From contig DDJR01000076.1 in assembly GCA_002339135.1 (NCBI GenBank), positions 1 to 37,730 on the forward strand: a DNA stretch of 37,730 bases. The letters run 5' to 3'. A program made the position numbers and the translations under genes. The notes beneath the pieces were generated by a model. That model saw only the letters and a program-made list of their open reading frames with translations, was not told where the DNA came from and did no database searches. Position 1 is the stretch's first letter, and each line of letters opens with the position of its first letter. This DNA is from Flavobacteriales bacterium UBA2619 (GTDB lineage Bacteria > Bacteroidota > Bacteroidia > Flavobacteriales_D > Sanyastnellaceae). This document shows, piece by piece, positions 14,782 to 23,480 of this stretch.

Positions 14782-16675
14782 GCCACAGTCTGTTTTAAAA
14801 TCCACAATCAATTCGAAACTCAAAGAAATTTGGGGGTTTGATACGCTTAGACATTTTCAAGAAGCGCCAGTATCAAATCTGACGTCAGGAAAAGATGTTA
14901 TTGCGCTTTTACCTACAGGCGGTGGGAAATCCTTGTGCTTCCAGCTCCCAGCATTGGTTCGTGGAGGGCTTTGCATCGTAGTTTCCCCTCTCATTTCCTT
15001 GATGGAGGATCAAACAAACCAACTCAAACTTCTGGGAGCTCGAGCAGCTTATCTGTCAGGAGATCGTAAAAACATTGATCGGATTTTAAACAACGCCCGT
15101 GTCGGTGGCTTGGAATTTCTATACCTGTCACCAGAACGTCTCAAAGACCCACTTTTCTTAGCTCAAGCTCAAAAACTTGACGTCAGAACAATCGCCATTG
15201 ATGAAGCCCACTGCATCTCGCATTGGGGACATGATTTCAGACCAGAGTTTAGAAACATCAACATTCTGAAATCCTATTATCCAAAGGCTAGCCTAGGTGC
15301 ATATACTGCTACTGCAACTGCAGAAGTTCTAACAGATATTGCCACGCACCTATCTATAGGGAATGATTGTATACATACATATTCGACAAGAAGGCACAAT
15401 CTTGAATTTGAGGTCAGTACTTGGGGAGACACGGAAGAAGAAGTTCTTCTTCTCGCACTTCAACTTAAGGGGTCTGGTCTTGTTTATGTGAAAACACGAA
15501 ACGAAGCTGATCGATGGTCAGCGAGACTTTCTTCCGCAGGACTTTCTGCTACCTCTTTTCATGCGGGATTAGAAAAAAACATCAAACAAAAACGCCAACG
15601 AGACTGGATTGTAGGCAGGACGACCATCATGGCATGTACTTCCGCATTTGGAATGGGAATTGACAAACCAGATGTCAGATGGGTTTTGCATGTCGGCGCT
15701 CCGGCAAATATCGAAAGCTATGTCCAAGAAGCCGGCCGAGCTGGTCGAGACGGTAAACCCTCACGATGTGTCTTATTTCAAGGCGAACGAGATCTAATAA
15801 AAAGCGAGTCTCGAATGAAGGAAATGTTTCCGCCATTGATTACGATTCAAAACATCTATCAATCAATTTCAAATCAAGGCACAGTTGCAATAGGTGACAC
15901 CCCGGAACAACCTACAAAAATGGATCTCAAAGAATCCGCAAAAAGAGCAGAATGCACAACTTCAGAAGCGAAATCTGCTTTGGCTTTTTTAAACAATGCA
16001 GGACACATCGAATTAATCAGCAATCCAAGAAGCTCGTTTGGTACTGTTAAATGGTTGGGAGGCAGAAACAGAGTGATTCATGAGACAACTCACCCAACAG
16101 ACATGCTCGCCGCGCACTTAATGAGAATAGGACTTGACATGCAACCTATTTCAACATCGGCAAAGCAACTCGGAATCGAACTCGGAATCACAGAACACAT
16201 AACAGAAACTGCCTTAAGAACTTTGGATGCTCAAGGACGGGTTGAGTGGATGCCTCAAGCGGCAGAGCATGAGATTGCATGGCCTTCAGCAAGGATTAAC
16301 GCAAAAAAAATCACATTACCCACCTCTGTGTATGCTGAAAGAAGGGACGCCGCAGATCGGAAATGGAGCGCCATTCAAGATTTCATTTCCACAGACAGTT
16401 GCCGCTCTGCACAACTTGATGCATACTTTTGCGAGGAGCCTAAACCTCCTTGCGGAGTCTGCGACAATTGTACCTGGGAACCTGATGAGACTCAAAACCA
16501 GCTTTTACATCTTCTTAAAAATAGACACCCTGAAGGAATCGATGCCTTCAACTTAATCCGCAATTTTAAAGCAGGACACAAACGATTGGTTTCCCAGATT
16601 TTAAGAATACTCTTAGACGAAGGTAGAATTAGAACAAATGGGACCGTCGTTTACGTAATTTCGCCGAATGAATAA
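14780..16675 (+). CDS. recQ: ATP-dependent DNA helicase RecQ
   Basis: This is a 3'-5' DNA helicase acting in recombination and fork repair. Of 631 residues, the helicase core occupies about 1-340: the upstream Q-like motif FRHFQ form (LRHFQEAP, 23-30), Walker A LLPTGGGKS (43-51), DEAH box 141-144 with CISHWGHDFRPEF, and motif VI QEAGRAGRDG. The RQC region follows. A zinc site is visible as C-x-F-C spacing ending in CGVCDNC near 550. After it there is only a short wHTH-like tail (GIDAFNLIRNF, RILLDEGRI) and no HRDC domain, as in the short RecQ forms of Bacteroidota. The stop overlaps the rlmI start (ATGAATAA), so the pair is one operon. Confidence 0.94.
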   Translation: MPQSVLKSTINSKLKEIWGFDTLRHFQEAPVSNLTSGKDVIALLPTGGGKSLCFQLPALVRGGLCIVVSPLISLMEDQTNQLKLLGARAAYLSGDRKNIDRILNNARVGGLEFLYLSPERLKDPLFLAQAQKLDVRTIAIDEAHCISHWGHDFRPEFRNINILKSYYPKASLGAYTATATAEVLTDIATHLSIGNDCIHTYSTRRHNLEFEVSTWGDTEEEVLLLALQLKGSGLVYVKTRNEADRWSARLSSAGLSATSFHAGLEKNIKQKRQRDWIVGRTTIMACTSAFGMGIDKPDVRWVLHVGAPANIESYVQEAGRAGRDGKPSRCVLFQGERDLIKSESRMKEMFPPLITIQNIYQSISNQGTVAIGDTPEQPTKMDLKESAKRAECTTSEAKSALAFLNNAGHIELISNPRSSFGTVKWLGGRNRVIHETTHPTDMLAAHLMRIGLDMQPISTSAKQLGIELGITEHITETALRTLDAQGRVEWMPQAAEHEIAWPSARINAKKITLPTSVYAERRDAADRKWSAIQDFISTDSCRSAQLDAYFCEEPKPPCGVCDNCTWEPDETQNQLLHLLKNRHPEGIDAFNLIRNFKAGHKRLVSQILRILLDEGRIRTNGTVVYVISPNE

Positions 16676-17867
16676 TCCCAGCTACCCTACGATTACCATT
16701 AAGCCAAAGAGACAAGAAAGCATTCTACGTCGTCACCCTTGGGTTTTTAGTGGAGCAATTAAAAAAGTGGAAGGAAAGCCAGGGGCTGGTGATTGGGTGA
16801 AAGTCATTGCGAACAAAGGAGCTCTTCTCGGCTGGGGGCATTTCTCACCTGGAACTTCAATTGCAATACGCATGCTGACTTTCGCAGAAGACAAGCCTGA
16901 CAATCAGTGGTGGATTGATAAGATCAAGGAGGCTATTAGCGTCAGAGAGATGCTTGGTCTGATTGACAGCAACACAAACAACACATGTCGGCTCATTCAT
17001 GCTGAGGGAGATGGACTGCCAGGTTTGATTGCAGATTTCTATGCTGGGGTATTAGTGATTCAATGCCACACGCCTGGCATGCACAGAGTCATCAAGATAC
17101 TTTGTTCTGCTTTTTCTGACGCACTTGGAGATCGACTTTTAGCGGTATACGACAAAAGCTCTAAGGCCCTTGCAAAGCATGGCGACACTGTAAGTGAAGA
17201 TGGAGTAGTTTGGGGCAAGATGCCTGAGGGGCATTTCGCAACTGAGCATGGTCACAAGTTTAATATCGATTGGGAAAAAGGTCAAAAAACTGGTTTCTTC
17301 ATTGACCAACGAGAAAACCGAAAACTTCTTGGACATTATTCAAAAGGGAAAAAAGTCCTCAATGTTTTCAGCTATACAGGAGGATTTTCTATCTACGCCA
17401 TGAAAGCGGGTGCAAAAGAGGTTCACAGTCTTGACAGCTCTGCAAGGGCTCTGGAAATCTGTGAAGAAAATGTAACGTTAAACACTTTAAATATTGATGA
17501 GCACAAGAGCTTACAAGAAGATGCTGTCGCTTTCTTAAAGTCGGACCTCAGTGAATACGATATTATCGTACTAGATCCACCAGCTTTTGCAAAACGTGCA
17601 TCAGCAAGACACGCGGCTGTTCAAGGATACAAACGGATTAACCTGCGTGCGATCGAATCAATGAAAGCCGGCTCTTTACTGTTCACTTTCTCTTGCAGCC
17701 AAGCTGTTGATGAAAAGCTGTTTACAAACACGATTATCGCAGCTTCTATCCAAGCAAACAGGACTGTTAGAATACTCCACCGATTAACTCAGCCTGCTGA
17801 CCACCCAGTGAGTGCATTCCATCCTGAAGGAGCTTACTTAAAAGGGCTTGTCATCAGAGTAGACTAA
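16668..17867 (+). CDS. rlmI: 23S rRNA (cytosine-C5) methyltransferase, RlmI/RlmK-like
   Basis: This is a class I SAM-dependent methyltransferase of 399 residues. The N-terminal PUA domain (ESILRRHPWVFSGAIKKVEG, residues 12-75) binds RNA. A middle EEHUD-like domain contains RLIHAEGDGLPGLIADFYAGVLV. The catalytic domain has GFFIDQRENR, motif I NVFSYTGGFSIYAMKAGA (from about 224) and LDPPAFAKRA (about 303), followed by FSCSQAVD near the end. RlmI of E. coli makes m5C1962 in 23S rRNA; this target is assumed from the family. The start overlaps the recQ stop by 8 nt. It converges on pdxH with a 34-bp gap. Confidence 0.92.
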   Translation: MNNPSYPTITIKPKRQESILRRHPWVFSGAIKKVEGKPGAGDWVKVIANKGALLGWGHFSPGTSIAIRMLTFAEDKPDNQWWIDKIKEAISVREMLGLIDSNTNNTCRLIHAEGDGLPGLIADFYAGVLVIQCHTPGMHRVIKILCSAFSDALGDRLLAVYDKSSKALAKHGDTVSEDGVVWGKMPEGHFATEHGHKFNIDWEKGQKTGFFIDQRENRKLLGHYSKGKKVLNVFSYTGGFSIYAMKAGAKEVHSLDSSARALEICEENVTLNTLNIDEHKSLQEDAVAFLKSDLSEYDIIVLDPPAFAKRASARHAAVQGYKRINLRAIESMKAGSLLFTFSCSQAVDEKLFTNTIIAASIQANRTVRILHRLTQPADHPVSAFHPEGAYLKGLVIRVD

Positions 17868-17901
17868 CTTTCTTAGGCAAATTGAGTAAGGCATATAAAA
17901 A

Positions 17902-18546
17902 TCAAGGTTGAAGCATGCGTTTTTTCCATTCTCCCTCTGCTGATTTGGTATAGACTACTCTATCATGCAAACGAGAAGCTCTCCCCTGCCAAAACTCCAC
18001 TCTCACAAACGTTATCCTATACCCTCCCCAATGTGGTGGTCTTTCAACTTTTTCTACTCCTTCAAACCTAGCTTTTACCTTTTCATAAGACTGCGACAAA
18101 TGATCTCGAGAATCAAGATATGAGCTCTGTTCAGATACCCAAGCACCCAATTGACTTTCTCTAGGTCTTGTATTAAAGTAGACATTGTTATCCTCTTCCG
18201 AAACCTCTGACACGTCTCCAATTACACAAACCTGACGCTCCATCTCGGCCCAAAAAAAAGTGGCTCCTGCTTTCGACCTCCCTCTTAAATCCTCCCCTTT
18301 GTTGCTGTTCTTATTCGTATAAAAAACCAGAGAATCCGAATTGATTTCTTTCACCAACACCATCCTGCCTTTAGGGAAACCTTCAGATGAAACTGTCGAC
18401 AAACAAAAAGCATTGGCATCGGGAATGTTTTCCCTCAAAGCCGTTTCGAGCCAATCAGAAAGCTGCTTGGCAGGAGAAGAAGATAAATCCTGCATTCGCA
18501 TTTCACCCTTAATGTAGTCTTTTCTAATAGAGTGTATATTTTTCAT
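17902..18546 (-). CDS. pdxH: Pyridoxamine 5'-phosphate oxidase
   Basis: This FMN-dependent oxidase makes pyridoxal 5'-phosphate from pyridoxine or pyridoxamine phosphate. The 214 residues match the family throughout: RKDYIKGEM at the start, AFCLSTVSSEGFPKGRMVLVKE, FYTNKNSNKGEDL, ATFFWAEMERQVCVIG, SRPRESQLG-like NTRPRESQLGAWVSEQSS and the signature PPHWGGYRI ... EFWQGRASRLHDR. ATG 18546 lies 4 nt after a TAACTTTG promoter box, which supports the start. It is a single-gene unit between rlmI (convergent) and the PhoD-like gene. Its product would serve the PLP-dependent aminotransferase at 28305. Confidence 0.97.
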   Translation of the reverse strand: MKNIHSIRKDYIKGEMRMQDLSSSPAKQLSDWLETALRENIPDANAFCLSTVSSEGFPKGRMVLVKEINSDSLVFYTNKNSNKGEDLRGRSKAGATFFWAEMERQVCVIGDVSEVSEEDNNVYFNTRPRESQLGAWVSEQSSYLDSRDHLSQSYEKVKARFEGVEKVERPPHWGGYRITFVRVEFWQGRASRLHDRVVYTKSAEGEWKKRMLQP

Positions 18547-18550
18547 ACAA

Positions 18551-18558
18551 CAAAGTTA
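18551..18558 (-). promoter_or_regulatory. Bacteroidota -7 box almost touching the pdxH start
   Basis: On the minus strand TAACTTTG is followed by TTGT and then the pdxH ATG, a gap of 4 nt, so the transcript is probably leaderless. Confidence 0.55.
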
Positions 18559-18599
18559 ATCAGCAAAATATAAATTTAAAACTGCGCACGTTGAATTGC

Positions 18600-19970
18600 T
18601 TAGAGATCATTAGCTCTTAAAACTTCAGTCCAAACCTCAACACCCTTGGCGTCCTTGACAACAATCTCTAGAGACCGATTTTTCCTAGGACCTGAGAAAT
18701 TAAGTTCTGCAAAGTTTCTAATACCTGTGGTCGTGCCCTCAACTCTAAGCTCATTTGGCTCGTCAGAATTATCGTAAGCACTACTGGTAAGAGGTGACAC
18801 TGTTAAATCGTGGATAACAACACCACCCTCCAACTCAATTCTACTCATGTCCGTACAGTGTCTATCCCCAGTTAGAAAAACGACTCCGTGAATATGCTCC
18901 TCTTCAATCCGGTCAATCACATCCTGTCTTTCGGGAAAGTTTGCCATATTCTCATGAAGTGCAGCCGTATTCAAAAACTGTCCACCCACAGCGACCATCT
19001 TAAATGGTGCCTTGCTTTTATTTAATGCCGCAATCAACCAATCCAATTGTTCATCTCCAAGCACATGAATGTCCTGAGTTCTGTTGTTGTGATGTATCCT
19101 TTGGGACCTGTTGTCGAGTAAAAAGAATTCCACGTCGTTGAATCTAAATGCAGTAGCTATGTTGTTTGCCCCTGAAGGCGCTCCATAACTTGGATTGGCC
19201 CAAAATGTTTTAAACGCATCCTGAGCCCAATCCCTGTGAACCCAACTTGCATCAGCATCATTTGGACCAAAATCATGATCATCCCATATGGCATAATTTG
19301 GACACTTCTTTAAAAGGTCTTGCATCTCCGGAACAGCACGCGTGTGACTGTAGCGATACAGGTACCCCGAATAGCTTTGAAAATCAACCTCTCTGAGATA
19401 AACATTGTCACCCAACCACAACATCATGTCCGGCTCAGTTTTTACAATCGATTCAAAGACCTCATATTCACCACCATAACCACGTCCAGGTCGATCGAAT
19501 ATAGAATCATTAATAAACGTACAACTTCCAACAACAGCCTTAAATTCAGGAGGATCCATTCTATAGTCCCACAACACCTGAGTTGCGATCGAAATCGTAT
19601 CACCTACAGACTCTCCATTGGCGACTAAAACTGCGTTGTATCTGCTCCCAGGAGCTAAACCACTTAACTCAAACTTAACACTATAGGCAGTATTCACATC
19701 AGCCAACTGCAAGTCTGAACAACCAATCGATTCTATCTCACCTTCTTTCCAGTAGGTCACACATAAATCAGTCTCACGATCAACTTGAGCCCAAACCTGA
19801 GCTGATCTCATACTCACATGTCCAATCATCGGACCACTCAACAACTCTGGTTGTTCATCTTCACAACAAGAGACTACAGGAGTTTTACTTGAGACACATG
19901 CTTCTTGGCTGATGAGCGCAAATGCCATAGCCATCGCAAAAGAAAATTGATTAACCAGTCGTCTATTCAT
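18600..19970 (-). CDS. PhoD-like alkaline phosphatase family lipoprotein
   Basis: The 456 residues begin with a signal peptide (FAMAMAFALISQEAC) ending in Cys25, so the protein is probably a lipoprotein of the outer envelope. Residues 45-130 form the fibronectin-like PhoD N-domain (GPMIGHVSMRSAQVWAQVD). The metallophosphatase domain starts at VVGSC (146-150), with metal ligands in LGDNVYL (186-192), IWDDHDFGPND (228-238) and FLTGDRHCTDMSRIE (about 340). The closest relatives by pattern are PhoD-like hydrolases of marine Bacteroidota that release phosphate from phosphodiesters or phosphomonoesters. The exact substrate is unknown. It has its own promoter box at 20009-20016, directly behind the terminator of the upstream gene. 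Confidence 0.9.
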   Translation of the reverse strand: MNRRLVNQFSFAMAMAFALISQEACVSSKTPVVSCCEDEQPELLSGPMIGHVSMRSAQVWAQVDRETDLCVTYWKEGEIESIGCSDLQLADVNTAYSVKFELSGLAPGSRYNAVLVANGESVGDTISIATQVLWDYRMDPPEFKAVVGSCTFINDSIFDRPGRGYGGEYEVFESIVKTEPDMMLWLGDNVYLREVDFQSYSGYLYRYSHTRAVPEMQDLLKKCPNYAIWDDHDFGPNDADASWVHRDWAQDAFKTFWANPSYGAPSGANNIATAFRFNDVEFFLLDNRSQRIHHNNRTQDIHVLGDEQLDWLIAALNKSKAPFKMVAVGGQFLNTAALHENMANFPERQDVIDRIEEEHIHGVVFLTGDRHCTDMSRIELEGGVVIHDLTVSPLTSSAYDNSDEPNELRVEGTTTGIRNFAELNFSGPRKNRSLEIVVKDAKGVEVWTEVLRANDL

Positions 19971-20008
19971 AAGTAAGTCATTGTTTAAACCTTTAGTAAA
20001 GATTGCCT

Positions 20009-20016
20009 CAAAAATA
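20009..20016 (-). promoter_or_regulatory. Bacteroidota -7 box for the PhoD-like gene
   Basis: TATTTTTG on the minus strand matches TAnnTTTG, 38 nt before the ATG at 19970 and just after the terminator of the preceding gene. Confidence 0.5.
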
Positions 20017-20022
20017 ACACAT

Positions 20023-20054
20023 AAAAAAAGAGGGAACTCGAAAGTTCCCTCTTT
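20023..20054 (-). terminator. Rho-independent terminator of the T9SS cargo gene at 20103
   Basis: A perfect 12-bp stem (AAAGAGGGAACT with AGTTCCCTCTTT) closes a TTCG tetraloop on the minus strand and runs into a run of seven T residues. It is the strongest terminator in the window. Confidence 0.93.
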
Positions 20055-20102
20055 AAATGAGATGTTTCTAAAAGAATTTCTCTAGACTACTTTGTGTTGC
20101 TC

Positions 20103-21062
20103 TTAGCGAGTAACAACGAAGTTAGTTGCTTGAGAGAAGTCCTTGTGAACAGCTGTCAATGTGTACGTACCAGCAGCTAAAGCATGCTTGATAACAAGAC
20201 GGTTACCACCTACAACATCTAACTGGCTGTACTCTGAAGTAAGAACAATCTTACCTGTAAGATCAGTAGCTTCAACAATGATGTTCTGCTCACCTAAAAC
20301 CAATTCAGTATCAAACTGCATAGAGAATGAAGACTCGAATACTGGGTTAGGGAACACGTTGAACTTAGAATCAGCTGAAACACCAGTTAAGCCATCAGTA
20401 ACAGCTCCTTCACAAGAACCGTCATTGAATGTAGCATCAGAACTGAAGTTAGAAGCCTCAACGTTAGTACAACCGAAAACCTGAGCATCTGTTGTAGAGA
20501 AAGTCAAATCGTGAGCTCTCCAAGTTCCACCTTCGCCATCACGACCTTGTAGGTTAAGAACGCCAGTAGCAGTTCCGTCAGTAGTAAGTTGCATAAGAAG
20601 CACCTTGTTACCGACTTCAGCAGCAGCTTGAACATCAGTAGGGACAACGAACCATGCTCCGTCAGTAACAGTAAGCTCGTTACCAGCTAAGAAATTCGTG
20701 TAATCTATTCCAATAGTCCAAAGGTTGTTGTTCTCGCTGTTGTCAGCTCCTACAGTTACCCAGCTATCAAAAGCAAGACCCTCCTCAATACCAACGATCG
20801 CTTGGTTCACATCAAGTGAAGAAGACGATCCATACTGGTGCTGGAAGAACGATCCAGTTGTTGCTACATTTAATACGTGCTCCTCTGCAGCGAAAATCGC
20901 GTGAAGTGAGTGTTGTGCTGAAGGAAGTACTGCGTAAACACGGTATGTGTTTCCAGGTACAACTCCACCATTGTTTACAGCTTCAACTACCAACTCTACG
21001 TTGTTAGCGCTAGCTCCGAAGCCCATCAAAAGGGCCGCTGTCATTGCAAAAAGATTCTTCAT
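20103..21062 (-). CDS. T9SS-exported protein with a GCT...DGSC motif
   Basis: The protein has 319 residues. The signal peptide is MKNLFAMTAALLMGFGASA. Residues 20-190 form a beta-rich domain I cannot name. At 197-217 is a motif GCTN...NFSSDATFNDGSC with two Cys, a short element repeated in many extracellular proteins of marine Bacteroidota. The C-terminal 85 residues are a T9SS type A sorting domain (FNVFPNPV at 234-241, DLTGKIV, GTYTLTAVHKD, ending NFVVTR), so the protein should cross the outer membrane and stay at the surface or be released. The codons look more biased (GTT, GGT, ATC, AAC, GCT) than in its neighbours. With its perfect terminator and long upstream region this suggests high expression. 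Confidence 0.88.
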   Translation of the reverse strand: MKNLFAMTAALLMGFGASANNVELVVEAVNNGGVVPGNTYRVYAVLPSAQHSLHAIFAAEEHVLNVATTGSFFQHQYGSSSSLDVNQAIVGIEEGLAFDSWVTVGADNSENNNLWTIGIDYTNFLAGNELTVTDGAWFVVPTDVQAAAEVGNKVLLMQLTTDGTATGVLNLQGRDGEGGTWRAHDLTFSTTDAQVFGCTNVEASNFSSDATFNDGSCEGAVTDGLTGVSADSKFNVFPNPVFESSFSMQFDTELVLGEQNIIVEATDLTGKIVLTSEYSQLDVVGGNRLVIKHALAAGTYTLTAVHKDFSQATNFVVTR

Positions 21063-21109
21063 GAGAATGGGTTTATTATTATGCTATTATATTTATTTAT
21101 CAAATTGCT

Positions 21110-21132
21110 GCAAGTCTTTAATTAGGACTTGC
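21110..21132. repeat. Inverted repeat upstream of the T9SS cargo gene
   Basis: GCAAGTC and GACTTGC are perfect 7-bp arms around a 9-nt AT-rich spacer, 48-70 bp before the cargo gene ATG. No T-run follows, so an operator or a 5'-leader hairpin is more likely than a terminator. Confidence 0.5.
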
Positions 21133-21274
21133 GCATAAAGATAGGACATTCTTCTCTAAAAACATAATCCTTTTTGAAGGAGTTTGTAAATAATTGTTCG
21201 ATGAACACGTATATACAGTCGACGAACTCAAATTATCCTGTTCTTATGCACAGGTAAGACGCATTGATGTTCAA

Positions 21275-21303
21275 AATGGTTGCACGTTAAATTTACAACC
21301 ATT
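21275..21303. repeat. Inverted repeat upstream of paaZ
   Basis: AATGGTTG and CAACCATT are perfect 8-bp arms around a 13-nt spacer, 104-132 bp before the paaZ ATG. The symmetry suits a dimeric regulator, but no regulator gene is nearby. Confidence 0.5.
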
Positions 21304-21406
21304 GGAACATTTGTGAATACATTTTTTGTGTCAACTAAGGAATCAATTGGTGGAACTTCATCTCTCAACTTCTCTAACCTAACTTGCATCCTGAAAAGAA
21401 AGCGAA

Positions 21407-23467
21407 ATGAAAAAGTTAGGTAATTTAGTAGAGGACAGATGGGTTGAAGGTGGTGGTGAAGGCACTACCTTATACAATGCTATTACAGGAGAATCCATTT
21501 ACAGTACCTCAACTCAAGGTGTCGACATCGCTAAAATGTATCATTATGCAAGGGAAACAGGTGGCCACACATTAAGAAAAATGACCTTTCAGGAAAGAGG
21601 TCGCATGCTTAAGGCTTTGGCGCTTCACCTTCATTCAAAAAAAGACAGTTTTTACAAGACAAGTGCTGCAACTGGAGCTACCAAGGTGGATAGCTGGATA
21701 GATATTGAGGGCGGAATAGGTAATTTATTTGCAAACGCTTCACTTCGTCGCAAGCTTCCTGACACATCCTTTGCTGTTGATGGAGATTTTATTCCGCTTT
21801 CTAAAGAGGGAACTTTTGGGGGGCATCACATACTCGTACCGAAAGAAGGTGTTGCAGTCCATATAAATGCATACAATTTTCCGATTTGGGGCATGCTTGA
21901 GAAAATTGCAGTCAATCTTTTAGCAGGTGTTCCTGCAATCGTTAAACCTGCGACGGTCACATCATACCTCACTGAAGTGGTGGTTCGAGAAATTCATCAA
22001 AGTGGCATTTTACCTAAAGGCTCACTACAATTGGTGTGCGGCTCTGCTCGCAACATACTTGATTTCGTCGATGAGCGTGATGTCGTGACTTTTACAGGTT
22101 CGGCTACTACAGGACGGGCTTTAAAGGTCCATCCAAAAATTATCGAGAATTCGGTTCCTTTTAATTTAGAGGCTGATTCTTTGAATGCTGCCATTTTAGG
22201 TCCTGATGCTGGACCTGGCACACCTGAGTTTAATCTGTTTGTAAAGGAGATTCGCAAGGAGATGACTGTAAAAGCAGGTCAAAAATGTACCGCTGTTCGT
22301 CGTATTCTAGTCCCCGAAATTTACGTAGACGCGTTCCAAGAATCCCTTGTCTCACAACTTTCTAAAACAATCATCGGTGACCCATCGGCAGAAGGAGTTA
22401 GAATGGGTGCGCTTGTTGGCTGTTCGCAGAAAGAGGACGTAGTTGCTCAAGTTTCAAAATTATGTTCTGAATCTGACATCGTTTACGGCTCAACCTCGAA
22501 TTCAGACTTGTCGCTTGTGGGAGCCAGTGCTGATGTCGGTACTTTTATGAGCCCCATTCTCTTGCGTGTGAAAGACACCACATCTGCTGTTAACGTTCAC
22601 GAAATAGAAGCATTTGGCCCCGTAAGTTCTATTATGACTTATGACACAGTAGAAGAGGCTGTGGCCCTTTCTAAAAAAGGAAAAGGTTCGCTTTGTTGCA
22701 GTATAACGACACACGACAGGGCAGTCGCTACAGAATTTGTCAGAAATGCAGCAAGCATGCATGGACGTATTCTAGTTCTTGATCGTGAGTGTGCAAAAGA
22801 AAGTACTGGACACGGATCTCCACTCCCACTTCTCGTGCATGGCGGTCCCGGACGAGCAGGTGGAGGTGAGGAAATGGGTGGGTTGAGAGGCGTTCGCCAT
22901 TACATGCAGAGAACTGCGATTCAAGGTCACCCCTCCATGCTTACTGCCATCACCGAACAATTTCAACCAGGTGCTACTCAGCCAGAATCTGAGCCACATG
23001 TATTTAGAAAGCACTTCGAAGAACTTCGAATTGGCGAAACAGTAACTACAGCAAAGCATACTGTGACAGAGTCTGACATCTCTAACTTCGCCAATGTTTC
23101 TGGAGACAATTTCTACGCTCATGTCGATGCAACTTCGCTCGAGGGTACATTATTCGAACAGAGAGTCGCCCACGGATACTTCATCCTTAGCAAAGCAGCT
23201 GGCCTGTTTGTAGATCCAAAAAAAGGACCCGTACTGTTAAATTACGGGATTGAAGAATGTCGTTTCACAAAACCTGTTTATCCAGGAGCCACAATAGGTG
23301 TTCGTCTCACAGTGAAAGAAAAAATTGCACAAGAACGTCGAGAACCATCTGACGTTCTGAAAGGCATCGTTAAATATCTTGTAGATGTTTATGACGAAAC
23401 AGGAGAAACTGTTGCAATCGCAACCATTCTAACGATGGTTAAGATGCTTGATCAAGCTGCGGATTGA
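21407..23467 (+). CDS. paaZ: Bifunctional aldehyde dehydrogenase / enoyl-CoA hydratase, PaaZ-like
   Basis: PaaZ opens the oxepin-CoA ring of aerobic phenylacetate degradation and oxidises the resulting semialdehyde. The 686 residues hold both parts. The N-terminal aldehyde dehydrogenase (1-520) has HINAYNFPIWGMLEK, TFTGSATTGR, catalytic Glu255 in FNLEADSLN and Cys294 in KAGQKCTAVRR, the same positions within one residue as E. coli PaaZ. The C-terminal MaoC-like hot-dog hydratase (537-686) keeps Asp567 and His572 in SGDNFYAHVD and VAHGYFILSKAAGLF. None of paaABCDE, paaG, paaH, paaJ or paaK is in the window, so the ring-forming enzymes must lie elsewhere or the substrate differs. It heads a compact cluster with an S41 peptidase, GH92 and an aminotransferase. 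Confidence 0.93.
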   Translation: MKKLGNLVEDRWVEGGGEGTTLYNAITGESIYSTSTQGVDIAKMYHYARETGGHTLRKMTFQERGRMLKALALHLHSKKDSFYKTSAATGATKVDSWIDIEGGIGNLFANASLRRKLPDTSFAVDGDFIPLSKEGTFGGHHILVPKEGVAVHINAYNFPIWGMLEKIAVNLLAGVPAIVKPATVTSYLTEVVVREIHQSGILPKGSLQLVCGSARNILDFVDERDVVTFTGSATTGRALKVHPKIIENSVPFNLEADSLNAAILGPDAGPGTPEFNLFVKEIRKEMTVKAGQKCTAVRRILVPEIYVDAFQESLVSQLSKTIIGDPSAEGVRMGALVGCSQKEDVVAQVSKLCSESDIVYGSTSNSDLSLVGASADVGTFMSPILLRVKDTTSAVNVHEIEAFGPVSSIMTYDTVEEAVALSKKGKGSLCCSITTHDRAVATEFVRNAASMHGRILVLDRECAKESTGHGSPLPLLVHGGPGRAGGGEEMGGLRGVRHYMQRTAIQGHPSMLTAITEQFQPGATQPESEPHVFRKHFEELRIGETVTTAKHTVTESDISNFANVSGDNFYAHVDATSLEGTLFEQRVAHGYFILSKAAGLFVDPKKGPVLLNYGIEECRFTKPVYPGATIGVRLTVKEKIAQERREPSDVLKGIVKYLVDVYDETGETVAIATILTMVKMLDQAAD

Positions 23468-23480
23468 AGGTTTATTTGTG

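Larger units (their letters stand above)
21063..21406. other. 344-bp gene-free region between divergent genes
   Basis: This is the longest stretch without a gene. It separates the T9SS cargo gene (-) from paaZ (+). It holds two perfect inverted repeats, listed separately, a minus-strand TATCTTTA box-like sequence near 21142-21149 that could serve the cargo gene, and a weak TAACTTGC before paaZ. I see no RNA gene. An 18-codon frame at about 21200 has nothing to support it. Confidence 0.6.

Noticed and set aside
14754..14807. N-terminal extension of TpiA
   Set aside because: Family proteins begin with MRxxVAGNWK-like sequence; the extension overlaps recQ.
21200..21256. 18-codon frame upstream of paaZ as a leader peptide
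   Set aside because: No ribosome binding site, no amino acid bias and no attenuator hairpin with T-run.
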